From an uncultured Eubacteriales bacterium (lineage in GTDB: Bacteria; Bacillota; Clostridia; Oscillospirales; Oscillospiraceae), in contig URAZ01000008.1 in the NCBI GenBank assembly GCA_900545925.1, forward strand, positions 30,284 to 94,283: 64,000 nucleotides of DNA. Reading direction: 5' to 3'. The translations under genes were made by a program, and so were the position numbers. Positions within the stretch are counted from its first letter, which is position 1, and each line of letters opens with the position of its first letter. The notes beneath the pieces were generated by a model, which saw nothing but the letters and a program-made list of their open reading frames with translations, was not told the DNA's origin and did not search any database. Positions 39,445 through 48,523 of this stretch are shown in pieces.

Positions 39445-40819
39445 GTCCCGGCCCCCTTGCAAGGATATCCTCAAGCCGGCCGAGCCCTGCGCTGCACGTC
39501 ACGACGATCACGCTGTCGCCGGGCTCGATGGTGTCCTGGCCGCTGGGGATGATGATCTGCCCGCCCCGGCCGATGCAGCCGATCAGCAGATTTTCCCGCA
39601 GCTTCAGTTCCTGAAGCGGAACGCCGCACAGCTTTGAGGTTTCGGATACGCGGAACTCCAGCGCCTCAGCTTTACCGCCGACAAGCTTGTAGAGTGTTTC
39701 GATCTGCGAACTGCTCTCGGAGTTCTGCATGGCCCGGACATAACGACAGATAAGGTTTGACGCGGAGTTTCGCGGGTTAAACACGCTTCCCAAATCCATG
39801 CTGTCGATGATGGACTGGAACGATGTGCGGTTGACCTTGGTGATGACCTTGACCTTCGGCCATGTCTTTCGGATATACATGCCGATGAGCACGTTTTCCT
39901 CATCGATGCCGGTCAGCGCGGCGACCGCTCCGGTCGTCTCGATGCCGCATTTGCGCAGAAACGCCTCATTTGTGCCGTCTCCGCGCAGGATCTCCGCCTT
40001 TGGCAGCAGCACAGAAAGTTCCTCACAGCGTGCCGGGTCGCTCTCGATGATCTTCACGTCAAGTCCCGCCTCGACCAGCTGCTTTGCCAGATAATATGCA
40101 ATACGTCCGCCGCCGATAAGCATTGCGCTGCGCACACGCCCTGCCGCCAGCTTCATCTGCCGGAAGAACTGCTGCGCGCCCGCATAGGATGCGACGAAGG
40201 AAATGCGGTCGCCCGCCTGCAGCCGGAACGAGCCGGAAGGAATATGAATCTCCTGCTCCCCGCGTTCGACCGCGCAGATCAGGACCTTTGCCTTTGTGAT
40301 GCTGGGCAGTTCCATCAGCGTCCGGCCCGCCAGCGGCGAATCCGCCGGCAGCTGGAATTTCAGAAGTTCGACCTTGCCGCCGAAGAATGTGTCAGTCTTG
40401 ATCGCCGACGGCGTGCGCAGCGTGCGCGCCATTTCCGTCGCACAGATCAGCTCCGGATTGACGGACAGGCTCAGGCCCAGATCGTCTGAAATCAGAGGCA
40501 ACTCCTCCGCGTATTCCGGGTTCCGAACGCGGGCGATGGTGTGCTTCGCGCCGATCTTCTTGGCGATCAGGCAGCACAGCAGATTCAGTTCATCCTGCGC
40601 CGTCACAGCGATAACCAGTTCCGCCTCATCGACGCCCGCCTCCATCTGCGTGGCATACGTCGCGCCGTTTCCTTCAATGCTCAGAATATCCAGATCCTCG
40701 ACCGTCCGCTGCAGCGGTGTCTCACTGCGGTCAACAATGGTGATCTCATGCCCTTCGCGCGAAAGCTGCTCCGCCAGCGCGCTGCCGATCTTTCCGTCGC
40801 CCACGATCACGATCCGCAT
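39437..40819 (-). CDS. trkA: Potassium uptake regulator TrkA
   Basis: 460 residues with two RCK units. First Rossmann fold MRIVIVGDGKIGSALAEQL with DRSETPLQ; second at about residue 230 (SAMLIGGGRIAYYLAKQL with IESDPARCE). Each is followed by a TrkA-C domain (for example PSGSFRLQAGDRISFV). Binds NAD(H)/ATP and gates TrkH in the membrane. ATG 40819 has AAGGAG eight bases upstream; a promoter lies at 40866-40894. Confidence 0.95.
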   Translation of the reverse strand: MRIVIVGDGKIGSALAEQLSREGHEITIVDRSETPLQRTVEDLDILSIEGNGATYATQMEAGVDEAELVIAVTAQDELNLLCCLIAKKIGAKHTIARVRNPEYAEELPLISDDLGLSLSVNPELICATEMARTLRTPSAIKTDTFFGGKVELLKFQLPADSPLAGRTLMELPSITKAKVLICAVERGEQEIHIPSGSFRLQAGDRISFVASYAGAQQFFRQMKLAAGRVRSAMLIGGGRIAYYLAKQLVEAGLDVKIIESDPARCEELSVLLPKAEILRGDGTNEAFLRKCGIETTGAVAALTGIDEENVLIGMYIRKTWPKVKVITKVNRTSFQSIIDSMDLGSVFNPRNSASNLICRYVRAMQNSESSSQIETLYKLVGGKAEALEFRVSETSKLCGVPLQELKLRENLLIGCIGRGGQIIIPSGQDTIEPGDSVIVVTCSAGLGRLEDILARGPGHE

Positions 40820-40865
40820 AATCTCAACTCCTTTTCTCTGCATCCGCTCTAAATTTGTAAAAAAT

Positions 40866-40894
40866 ATTGTACCACGCTGCCTGCCTTTTTGCAA
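40866..40894 (-). promoter_or_regulatory. SigA-type promoter for trkA-trkH
   Basis: On the minus strand TTGCAA (40894-40889), 17 bases, TACAAT (40871-40866). Confidence 0.7.
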
Positions 40895-40993
40895 CCAGCC
40901 CCTGTTAAAGCCGCCGTTCAGGAATGTTCCCTCTTGCCCGGCGAGGGAAAAGGCGGTATACTAGGTTAAAAATCTGCCGCCGTGCATACAAGC

Positions 40994-41105
40994 GTTGTAG
41001 GGGCCGATGCCCACATCGGCCCGTTGGGAAGTTGCGAATTTGCCGAAGACTACCATAAAAAACGGTGCGTTCTGCCGGGCCGATGTGGGCATCGGCCCCT
41101 ACAAC
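40994..41105. repeat. REPIN-like element: perfect 30-bp inverted pair
   Basis: Left arm 40994-41023 begins GTTGTAGGGGCCGATG and ends CATCGGCCCG; the right arm 41076-41105 is its exact reverse complement over all 30 bases, with 52 bases between. Each arm is itself a hairpin (GGGCCGATG-ccca-CATCGGCCC). Related single or degraded units occur at 59394-59427 and 63791-63826. Confidence 0.85.
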
Positions 41106-41409
41106 GTCTCGGCGAATCCGTACTGTCCCGTAAATTTCAACTACAAAGCGATTTTACCGCAGTCATTCAAAGGCAACCGCTATCAAATTTGGAGCACCGT
41201 AACAGGCGGCGCGTACCATAGCGCCCGTAGGGTAACTATGTGTGTTCGTAACGACTGAAAAAATCGGTGCTTACCTGAATCGTACCCGCAGCAGGCACCA
41301 AACGCGTCCAAGCACTCTTTTCTCCCCTGTCTTTTCTCTTGCGAGAGAAAAGGCAGGGCCGTCGGAGGCCGTCTCCCAAAAACATCCATCCCATTCACGG
41401 AGGTTTACT

Positions 41410-41898
41410 ATGAAACACCCCTATCTGCAAACCGGAAAAATCGTCAGCACGCATGGCGTGCATGGCGAGGTCAAGCTTCTCCCATGGGCCGATGGCCCGG
41501 AGTTCCTGCTGCAATTCCATACGCTTTATCTGGACGGCAGACCCTATCAGGTCGAGCAGTCGCGCGTGCAGAAGACCTGCGTGCTTCTGAAGCTGGAAGG
41601 TATCGACACCGTAGAAGCTGCAAGCGCACTGCGGGACAAAATCGTCTCCATCGCGCGTGCGGACGCGAAGCTGCCAGAGGGCAGTCTGTTTATCGCCGAT
41701 CTTCTAGGTCTGCCGGTCTACGACGGCGAAACGCTGCTCGGAACGCTGGCCGAGGTCATGCCCACGCCCGCGAACGATGTTTACGTCGTAAAGTCCGAGG
41801 ATGGACAGGAGCACCTGATCCCCTCCGTGCCGGATTTCGTGCTCGAACGCAATCTGGACGAGGGCTATATCAGAGTCCGCCTCATCGAAGGGATGTAA
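41410..41898 (+). CDS. rimM: Ribosome maturation factor RimM
   Basis: 162 residues. LQTGKIVSTHGVHGEVKLLPW is the N-terminal RimM motif; the C-terminal PRC-barrel has DLLGLPVYDGETLLGTLAEV and HLIPSVPDFVLE. It helps process the 30S 3' domain and binds S19. CGGAGG lies six bases before ATG 41410; the longer frame from 41242 has no support. The next gene, trmD, is four bases downstream, the usual pairing. Confidence 0.95.
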   Translation: MKHPYLQTGKIVSTHGVHGEVKLLPWADGPEFLLQFHTLYLDGRPYQVEQSRVQKTCVLLKLEGIDTVEAASALRDKIVSIARADAKLPEGSLFIADLLGLPVYDGETLLGTLAEVMPTPANDVYVVKSEDGQEHLIPSVPDFVLERNLDEGYIRVRLIEGM

Positions 41899-41902
41899 CG
41901 CC

Positions 41903-42694
41903 ATGCGATTTGATATCATGACGCTGTTCCCGGAGGCCGTTTCTCCCATGCTGAACGCCAGCATTCTCGGCCGGGCGCAGAAAAAGGGCCTGATTGAGAT
42001 CCACACCCACCAGATCCGGGACTATACCGCAAACCGTCAGAATCAGGTTGACGATTACCCATACGGCGGCGGCCGGGGTGCCATCATGCAGTGCGACCCC
42101 CTGTGGCGCTGCTGGTGTGCAGTCTGCGATGAGATCGGTGCGCCGGTGCATACGATTTTTCTTTCCCCCTGCGGCCCGGCTTTTGATCAGGCCAAGGCAC
42201 GGCAGCTGCAATCAGGCTACGACAACCTCATCCTCGTCTGCGGCCATTATGAGGGCATCGATCAGCGGTTTCTGGACGAATGCGTCGATGAGGAAATTTC
42301 AATGGGCGATTTTGTGCTCACGGGCGGCGAAATTCCTGCCATGGCCATTGTTGATGCCGTCTCGCGCCTCATTCCCGGCGTACTCGGCGACGATATCTGC
42401 TTTACCGACGAGAGCCATTGGAACGGCCTTCTGGAATATCCGCAGTATTCCCGGCCCGACGAATGGCACGGGCTGAGCGTGCCGGAGGTTTTGCGCTCCG
42501 GCGACCATGCGAAGGTTGCGCGGTGGCAGAAAAAGCAGGCAATTTTGCGGACGCTGCACCGCAGGCCGGATTTGTTTTACAAGCTGCGCTTCCCGTATAA
42601 AACGCGGGCCGAGCGTAAATTTATCGCGGAATTGGAGGCGGAGGACGATGCATTCCGAGATCGAAACCCTAAAAACCTGGATTACCGAAAGTGA
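41903..42694 (+). CDS. trmD: tRNA (guanine-N1)-methyltransferase
   Basis: 263 residues. Methylates G37 of tRNAs with SAM. The SPOUT trefoil knot is visible: LVCGHYEGIDQRFLDE, ISMGDFVLTGGEIPA and VDAVSRLIPGVLG, plus DDYPYGGGRGAIMQ in the N-terminal part and a helical C-terminal domain. It overlaps the downstream sirtuin gene by 47 bases. Confidence 0.97.
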   Translation: MRFDIMTLFPEAVSPMLNASILGRAQKKGLIEIHTHQIRDYTANRQNQVDDYPYGGGRGAIMQCDPLWRCWCAVCDEIGAPVHTIFLSPCGPAFDQAKARQLQSGYDNLILVCGHYEGIDQRFLDECVDEEISMGDFVLTGGEIPAMAIVDAVSRLIPGVLGDDICFTDESHWNGLLEYPQYSRPDEWHGLSVPEVLRSGDHAKVARWQKKQAILRTLHRRPDLFYKLRFPYKTRAERKFIAELEAEDDAFRDRNPKNLDYRK

Positions 42695-43364
42695 TAACAT
42701 TGTATTCTTTGGCGGAGCCGGCGTGTCAACGGAGTCCGGCATTCCGGATTTCCGCAGCACGGACGGCCTGTACCATCAGAAATTTGAGTACCCGCCGGAG
42801 ACGATTCTGAGCCACACGTTTTTCTATCAAAATCCGGAGTATTTTTTCCGCTTCTACCGTGAAAAAATGCTCCCGCTCGACTATCAGCCGAACGAGGCGC
42901 ATAAAAAGCTTGCCGCGCTCGAACAGGCGGGCAAACTCCGCGCCATTGTCACGCAGAACATCGACGGCCTGCACCAGAAAGCGGGCAGCAAAGCCGTCTT
43001 TGAACTGCACGGCTCCATCTACCGCAACTACTGTGAAAAATGCGGCAAATTCTATCCGCCGGAGTATATCCGGGATTCAGACGGCATTCCGCGCTGCACC
43101 TGCGGCGGTCGGATCAAGCCGGATGTTGTCTTATATGAAGAAAGCCTCGACCAGAAGGTGATCGAGGGCGCAGTGCGTGCAATCGCGGACGCGGATGTGC
43201 TCATCGTCGGCGGCACATCGCTGACGGTCTATCCGGCGGCGGGACTCATTCGCTATTATCGAGGAAACAAACTCGTACTTATCAACCGAGACGAAACACC
43301 GTATGACGGCTATGCCAATCTGATCTTCCGCGATCCCATCGGCAAGGTATTGGGGGCAGTTTAA
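42648..43364 (+). CDS. NAD-dependent protein deacylase (sirtuin)
   Basis: 238 residues. GAGVSTESGIPDFRS near residue 24 and TQNIDGLHQKAG near 103 bind NAD; ELHGS holds the catalytic His; CEKCGK with CTCGGR gives the four-Cys zinc site; GGTSLTVYPAAGL closes the fold. Cleaves NAD to remove acetyl or other acyl groups from Lys. ATG 42648 lies inside the end of trmD, behind GGAGG sequences, so the two are translationally linked. CobB-like; acyl preference unknown. Confidence 0.92.
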   Translation: MHSEIETLKTWITESDNIVFFGGAGVSTESGIPDFRSTDGLYHQKFEYPPETILSHTFFYQNPEYFFRFYREKMLPLDYQPNEAHKKLAALEQAGKLRAIVTQNIDGLHQKAGSKAVFELHGSIYRNYCEKCGKFYPPEYIRDSDGIPRCTCGGRIKPDVVLYEESLDQKVIEGAVRAIADADVLIVGGTSLTVYPAAGLIRYYRGNKLVLINRDETPYDGYANLIFRDPIGKVLGAV

Positions 43365-43368
43365 CACG

Positions 43369-44238
43369 ATGACGAGAACTGAATTTTCCGCATGGTGCCG
43401 CTCTGTCCGCCTGCTCGACGGTGCGACGGGCAGCATGCTCCGCACCGCCGGCATGCCGGCGGGCGTCTGCTCTGAAAGCTGGATTCTTTCGCACCCGCAG
43501 CCTCTGCTTGACTTACAACGTGCGTATCTCAGCGCGAGCAGCGAGGTGATCTATGCGCCCACATTCGGGGCCAACCGCGTGCTTCTGGGCCATCACGGCC
43601 TACAGGACGAGGTTTCTGCTCTGAACCGCGACCTTGTGCAGCTTAGCCGCGAAGCGGTCGGAACCGAAGCGCTTCTTGCAGGCGACATGACCACGACGGG
43701 CCAGCCCGTCCTATCCGGCGACGACAGCGCGTATGCCGCCCTTCTGGATATTTACCGCGAACAGGCCGAAGCGCTTCTGCACGCAGGCATCGATCTGTTC
43801 GCCGTGGAGACGATGATGGGCGTGACGGAGTGCATGGCCGCGGTCGAGGCCATCCGGAGCCTGTGCGATGTACCCATTTTATGCACGCTCTCCGTCTATT
43901 CCGACGGCAAATGCTACTTTGACGGCTCCGCCGAGGAAGCGGCGGAGGTTCTGCCCGGTCTCGGCGCGGACGCCGTGGGCCTCAACTGCTCGTCTGGTCC
44001 TGACCAGATGGGCACGGTCGTGCGCATGATGAAAAAAGCCGCGCCGGACACTCCCATCGCGGCCAAGCCCAACGCAGGGCTGCCCACGATCACGGAGACC
44101 GGCGAGGCTGTCTATCATATGAATCCCGAGGACTTCGCGCGGCACATGCACGCGCTCAAGGCGGACGGTGCAAACCTTCTCGGCGGCTGCTGCGGCACGG
44201 GGCCTGCGTATATCGAAGCGCTCCGCGCGCTGCGCTGA
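43369..44238 (+). CDS. Homocysteine S-methyltransferase family protein
   Basis: 289 residues, a TIM barrel with the three zinc Cys: one in GLNCSSGP (about residue 205) and two in GGCCGTGP (about 275). The N-terminus RLLDGATGSMLRTAGMP is typical. It matches the stand-alone homocysteine-binding module of MetH or an MmuM-like enzyme, with methyl donor (S-methylmethionine, or a corrinoid partner) unknown. Four bases after the sirtuin gene; no other methionine gene is near. Confidence 0.85.
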   Translation: MTRTEFSAWCRSVRLLDGATGSMLRTAGMPAGVCSESWILSHPQPLLDLQRAYLSASSEVIYAPTFGANRVLLGHHGLQDEVSALNRDLVQLSREAVGTEALLAGDMTTTGQPVLSGDDSAYAALLDIYREQAEALLHAGIDLFAVETMMGVTECMAAVEAIRSLCDVPILCTLSVYSDGKCYFDGSAEEAAEVLPGLGADAVGLNCSSGPDQMGTVVRMMKKAAPDTPIAAKPNAGLPTITETGEAVYHMNPEDFARHMHALKADGANLLGGCCGTGPAYIEALRALR

Positions 44239-44241
44239 GCC

Positions 44242-44742
44242 CTATCCGCCCAGCTTTTCGCGCAGATAGTCCCGTACCTGCGCAGGTGGAAGTCCAAGCG
44301 CAAAGCCGAACTCCCCGTAGAGCATCTCCTCGGCCATGCGCCAGCTGCGCAGTTCGGTCGAGTTGACGCCGCGTCGGCTGGCAGACGGGCTGTTCTGCTT
44401 GGCGTGGAGTGTCTTGCACAGGCGCAGAAGCGCAACGCAGTCGTGCCCGGATAAAATAGCGCGGTAATATTCGCCTGCTGCGCGGCTGTCCGGCGGCACA
44501 TCTCCGAGCGGCTCCAATTCCGGCAGACGCGGAAGAAGCCGTTCCAGTTCTTCGCGCGTCAGAACAGGCCGCATCACAGTCTTCCCATCGACCGGCGTGT
44601 AGATTGTGCCATCGTGATAATACGGGCGCAGGCGGTAATACGCGCGGTTTTTGTCCAGGCCCGCGACCTTCAGCTTTCCTGCTTCCTCGACCCGGCATAC
44701 ACCTTCTACGCCATAAACAACATATTCCCCGATTGAAAACAT
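44242..44742 (-). CDS. CarD-family transcriptional regulator
   Basis: 166 residues. The N-terminal RNA polymerase-interacting Tudor-like domain (FSIGEYVVYGVEGVCRVEEA, with YYRLRPYYHDGTIYTPV) is followed by a helical DNA-binding part (ELRSWRMAEEMLYGEFGFAL). CarD proteins bind RNA polymerase beta and alter open-complex stability. Convergent with the homocysteine methyltransferase gene, three bases apart. Confidence 0.88.
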   Translation of the reverse strand: MFSIGEYVVYGVEGVCRVEEAGKLKVAGLDKNRAYYRLRPYYHDGTIYTPVDGKTVMRPVLTREELERLLPRLPELEPLGDVPPDSRAAGEYYRAILSGHDCVALLRLCKTLHAKQNSPSASRRGVNSTELRSWRMAEEMLYGEFGFALGLPPAQVRDYLREKLGG

Positions 44743-44789
44743 AGGCTTCCTCCTTCTTTCCCGGATAAACGTAACTTCTTACAGATACC

Positions 44790-44819
44790 AGTATACCAGA
44801 TTCCGAGCAGAAAGTGTAA
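44790..44819 (-). promoter_or_regulatory. Promoter for the CarD gene
   Basis: On the minus strand TTACAC (44819-44814), 18 bases, TATACT (44795-44790), with an extended -10 TGG. Confidence 0.6.
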
Positions 44820-44867
44820 GCCTTTTTTCAACTTTTTTTGCGTTTTTCTTCCGAACGGCGGACAACC

Positions 44868-45623
44868 TTACGGCTTGTCCGCCGTATTTGCGCCGCCTGG
44901 GCGGCGGTGCAGGAATTCATCGAAGGCGTCGATGCGCTCAGTCAGGGGTTTGATGGACACGAAACGGAAGAAGCCGCCGCGCGATTGCATCTTATGCCAC
45001 AGCTTCTGCACGTCGATGGCGTCATAGACGCTCTTGTCGATCTGCGCAGCCTTTTTCTGCACGACCGCACCCAGATGGACAGAGAAGCACAGATCGATCA
45101 GGAAAATGCCGAAGCACACGCCGACCATGAACGAGGCCAGCGGGTGCGCTACGAACCACTCGACCAGCTTCCGGAGTCTCGGATAGAGCAGGAAGTAATA
45201 CCCCAGCGACAAAACGCCCCAAAAAAACGTAAACAGCGGGCAGATAATGCCCTGAATGTTGCCCCAGAGTTTGCTGTAGTCCCAGAGGCGCAGATGAAAG
45301 CCCTTGAAGCTTACAAGTCCGACGATGTATTCCAGCAGCGTCATCGCCAGCGCCATAACGACAAACATCACGGGATAATACCAGAACGTGCCGGAAAATG
45401 AGCCGAAGAGCGTATGATCGAGTTCCGAAAGAATAAACAGCAGCACCGTACCGAAGCCGTAGAGCGGCAGGCAGGGGCCGAACAGGAAGCCGGGGTTCAG
45501 CCATTTGCGCTCCGGGTTCGCGCCGGAGAAGAAGCGGCGGAAAAACAGTTCCAGCACCCAACCGCCGACACCGCCGAAGAAGAATAGATACAAGACAATC
45601 AGAAAAACCTGAAACCTAGACAT
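44868..45623 (-). CDS. CmpB-type membrane protein (putative ABC transporter type IV)
   Basis: 251 residues with five or six membrane segments. GGVGGWVLELFFRRF, NPGFLFGPCLPLYGFG and WDYSKLWGNIQG are the conserved blocks of the family annotated as CmpB, putative ABC-transporter type IV; there is no ATPase nearby and transport is unproven. ATG 45623 has GGAGG five bases upstream. Single gene, divergent from the hydrogenase. Confidence 0.75.
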   Translation of the reverse strand: MSRFQVFLIVLYLFFFGGVGGWVLELFFRRFFSGANPERKWLNPGFLFGPCLPLYGFGTVLLFILSELDHTLFGSFSGTFWYYPVMFVVMALAMTLLEYIVGLVSFKGFHLRLWDYSKLWGNIQGIICPLFTFFWGVLSLGYYFLLYPRLRKLVEWFVAHPLASFMVGVCFGIFLIDLCFSVHLGAVVQKKAAQIDKSVYDAIDVQKLWHKMQSRGGFFRFVSIKPLTERIDAFDEFLHRRPGGANTADKP

Positions 45624-45694
45624 AGCAACCTCCATACTCTTTTCTTTCCACAGATTACGACATTCCTCTCCTGCTGTCAAGGCAAAAGAAAACA

Positions 45695-45723
45695 GTGACG
45701 TTTCTCATGAAATGTGGTATACT
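45695..45723 (+). promoter_or_regulatory. Promoter for the [FeFe] hydrogenase operon
   Basis: GTGACG (45695-45700), 17 bases, TATACT (45718-45723) with an extended -10 TGG. Start of the plus-strand redox region. Confidence 0.55.
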
Positions 45724-45754
45724 GTTGCCAGACTATACAAAGGAGCGTTTCATC

Positions 45755-47257
45755 ATGCGCGGCATCCCGTCTCTTATCACCGACATCCGGAAAAAAGTCT
45801 TTACCGAGGTCGCCCGAATGGCCTACTCCGGCGACTATACCGATATGGAGGACATCCCCTTCAAGATCGTCCCCGGCCAGAGCCCGCTGCACCGCGAATC
45901 GGTCTTTCTTGAGCGCGCCATCGCGGGCGAACGCGTGCGTCTTGCGATGGGTCTGTCCCTGCAGCCCGTACAGACGCGCACGCTTCTGACCGAGGGCATG
46001 GACCAGGCAGCCATCGCCGAGCAGTATTACGAGCCGCCCCTCGTCAATATTATCCCCTATGCCTGCCATGCCTGCCCGACGAAGCAGTACCGCGTGACAG
46101 AACTCTGTCAGGGCTGTCTTGCCTCCTCATGTCAGCGCGTGTGCCCGAAGGGCGCCGTCAAATTCGTCAACGGCAAGAGCCGCATTGACCAGAAACTGTG
46201 CATCAAGTGCGGCAAATGCGCCAAATCCTGTCCATATAACGCCATCACCTATCTTGAGCGCCCCTGTCAAGCCGCATGCGGCATGGACGCTATCGGTGTC
46301 GATGAATACGGCAAGGCGTGCATCGACTATGACCGCTGCGTCTCCTGCGGCCAGTGTCTGGTCAGCTGTCCGTTCGGCGCAATCGTGGACAAGAGTCAGA
46401 TCTATCAGGTCATCCGCTCCATACTCGAGGGCAATGAGGTCGTAGCCATCGTCGCGCCGTCGTTCGTCGGACAGTTCGGCAAGGACGTGACTGTCCCGAA
46501 GTTCCTGACAGCCATGAAGCAGTTGGGATTTTCCGACGTGGTTGAAGTCGCAGCCGGCGCAGACATCTGCACGATCGAAGAAGCGCACGACTTTCTGGAA
46601 AAGGTACCGAACGAGCAGCGCTTCATGGCAACCTCCTGCTGCCCGTCGTGGCGGATGATGGCGCGGAGGCTCTTCCCGGCGGAATCCGGCAATATTTCCA
46701 TGACCTACACCCCGATGGTCTACACGGCGCGGCTCGTCAAAAAAGAACACCCGAACAGCAAGGTTGTCTTCATCGGCCCGTGCGCGGCAAAAAAGCTGGA
46801 AGCCATGCAGGATGATATCCGCACGGACGTTGATTTTGTCCTGACCTACGAAGAACTCATGGGCATCTTTGAGGCCAAGGAGATCAATTTCTCCACGCTT
46901 CCCGACAGCCCGGATCTGGACGAAGGCACGCGAGCCGGGCGCGGCTTCGCCGTCGCAGGCGGCGTGGCTGCCGCAGTGGAGGAACTGATTCATAAAGAGC
47001 ACCCGGATATCGAACTCAAAACACAGCGGGCTGACGGCCTGCGCGACTGCCGGAAGCTGCTGATGCTTGCCAAGGCCGGAAAGCTTGACGGATATCTGCT
47101 TGAGGGCATGGCCTGCCCCGGCGGCTGCGTAGCGGGCGCGGGTACGGTCGTCTCGGCAGACACAGCAGCAAAAAAGCTGGCGCAGCATATGGCACAGGCC
47201 AGCGGCAGCACGGCGAAGGACAGCAAATACCGCGATCTGGCCGACCAACTGAACTGA
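45755..47257 (+). CDS. [FeFe] hydrogenase, group-B-like
   Basis: 500 residues. Several Fe-S ligand sets precede the H domain: HACPTKQYRVTELCQGC, CIKCGKCAKSCPYNA and CVSCGQCLVSCPFGA. H-cluster motifs: TSCCPSW at 293-299, GPCAAKK from 341 (no Met before Pro-Cys as in group A), and EGMACPGGC from 450. This reading fits the stand-alone group B enzymes of gut Firmicutes: H2 production or uptake with ferredoxin. The maturases HydE, HydF and HydG are not in the window. ATG 45755 follows AGGAG. Confidence 0.88.
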   Translation: MRGIPSLITDIRKKVFTEVARMAYSGDYTDMEDIPFKIVPGQSPLHRESVFLERAIAGERVRLAMGLSLQPVQTRTLLTEGMDQAAIAEQYYEPPLVNIIPYACHACPTKQYRVTELCQGCLASSCQRVCPKGAVKFVNGKSRIDQKLCIKCGKCAKSCPYNAITYLERPCQAACGMDAIGVDEYGKACIDYDRCVSCGQCLVSCPFGAIVDKSQIYQVIRSILEGNEVVAIVAPSFVGQFGKDVTVPKFLTAMKQLGFSDVVEVAAGADICTIEEAHDFLEKVPNEQRFMATSCCPSWRMMARRLFPAESGNISMTYTPMVYTARLVKKEHPNSKVVFIGPCAAKKLEAMQDDIRTDVDFVLTYEELMGIFEAKEINFSTLPDSPDLDEGTRAGRGFAVAGGVAAAVEELIHKEHPDIELKTQRADGLRDCRKLLMLAKAGKLDGYLLEGMACPGGCVAGAGTVVSADTAAKKLAQHMAQASGSTAKDSKYRDLADQLN

Positions 47258-47274
47258 ATCGTAAGGAGAGAACT

Positions 47275-48492
47275 ATGCGTATTTGCAGAAAAATCGCAGC
47301 GCTGGTGCTGTGCGCAGTGCTGCTGGTATCGCTGATTTCCATGGTTTTTGCAGCGGATGCGGCCCCTGTGCTGCAATTTGACGAAAACGGGGAATTCAAA
47401 ATTCTGATCGTCGCCGACACGCAGGACATCGACAAGCCGCAGAAGGAAACCATTGCTCTGCTGGAAGCCGAACTGGACGCGGCGCAGCCGGATCTCGTCG
47501 TGTTTTTAGGCGACCAGATCCACGGCCCATCAACTGGCAAGAGCGTTGAACGCACGCAGAAAGCGCTGGACGCGATTTTGCAGCCGATAGCCGAGCGCAG
47601 CCTGCAATTTGCCGTCGTCTTCGGCAACCATGACGATGAAGGCGGCGTCAGCAAGGAAACCCAGATGGAATACTACCAGAGTTACCCCGGATGCCTCGCG
47701 TCGGCGGGCAACGTGACGGGCGTAGGCAACTATAATCTGCTCGTCTACGGTTCCGACGGCAAAACGCCGGTCGTAAACCTCTGGTTCTTTGACTCCGGCT
47801 CCTACGCGCCGGAGGGACAGGGCAAATACGACTGGGTACGGCAGGATCAGCTGGACTGGTATCTGGAAACGGAGGCGGCGCTTGCCGCCCAAAACGGTGG
47901 AACACCCATCCCCGCCTATGCGTTTCAGCATATCATTGTGCCGGATATTTACGACGCAATGGACATTGTTCCGTCCAGCGAGAAGAAAAACGGCGCGGTC
48001 GAGGGCTACGGTTGCCGCAAGGGAACATATTATTCCGCCGCGTCCGTAATGGAGGCCGGAACACTCGGTGAAGCGCCGTGCCCGCCGGATGTGAACGGCG
48101 GTGAATTCGCCGCGTGGAAGCAGGGCGGCGATATCGTTGCGGGCTTCTTTGGACATGACCATGTGAACGACTTCATTATTCCCTATGAGGGCATCGATCT
48201 GATCAACACCAACAGCACCGGTTTTTACATCTACGGCGCAGGCGAGAACCACGGCGCGCGGCTCGTAACGCTGCGCGAATCTGACCCCACGGCCTATGAG
48301 ACGCGCATGCTCTATTATAAAGACCTGATTGGCACAAAGCTGCCTTTCGGCTTTGCAGGCACATGGGGCACCTATGTGCAGAGCATCGTTCTTCTGGCCG
48401 TGTGCGCGCTTGTGCTTGTGCTGACAGGCGCAGTATTCCTGACAGTGTATCTGGTAAAGAAGCACCGCCGGCGCAATGCCGCGAAGCAATAA
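47275..48492 (+). CDS. Membrane-anchored metallophosphoesterase
   Basis: 405 residues. Signal peptide (about 1-28), calcineurin-type domain (ILIVADTQDID, LVVFLGDQIHG, VVFGNHDDEGG, later FGHDHVNDF), and a C-terminal membrane helix (about 365-393) followed by a basic KKHRRRN tail, so it is held outside the cell. Resembles secreted purple-acid-phosphatase-like enzymes of Firmicutes; substrate unknown. It follows the hydrogenase by 17 bases with AAGGAG and is probably cotranscribed, although a functional link is not obvious. Confidence 0.85.
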   Translation: MRICRKIAALVLCAVLLVSLISMVFAADAAPVLQFDENGEFKILIVADTQDIDKPQKETIALLEAELDAAQPDLVVFLGDQIHGPSTGKSVERTQKALDAILQPIAERSLQFAVVFGNHDDEGGVSKETQMEYYQSYPGCLASAGNVTGVGNYNLLVYGSDGKTPVVNLWFFDSGSYAPEGQGKYDWVRQDQLDWYLETEAALAAQNGGTPIPAYAFQHIIVPDIYDAMDIVPSSEKKNGAVEGYGCRKGTYYSAASVMEAGTLGEAPCPPDVNGGEFAAWKQGGDIVAGFFGHDHVNDFIIPYEGIDLINTNSTGFYIYGAGENHGARLVTLRESDPTAYETRMLYYKDLIGTKLPFGFAGTWGTYVQSIVLLAVCALVLVLTGAVFLTVYLVKKHRRRNAAKQ

Positions 48493-48523
48493 GCGGCGCC
48501 CGCCCCGGCTGTCCGATCAACAA

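Larger units (their letters stand above)
40820..41409. other. 590-base intergenic region between trkA and rimM
   Basis: Contains the trkA promoter, the REPIN-like inverted pair at 40994-41105 and a hairpin near 41327-41355 (CTTTTCTC with GAGAAAAG). I see no gene and no convincing rimM promoter. rimM normally follows rpsP and ffh, which are absent. Confidence 0.6.

Noticed and set aside
40500..41409. A gene or known leader RNA between trkA and rimM.
   Set aside because: Only short unrelated frames and the REP pair are present; the 83- and 79-codon frames consist largely of repeat sequence.
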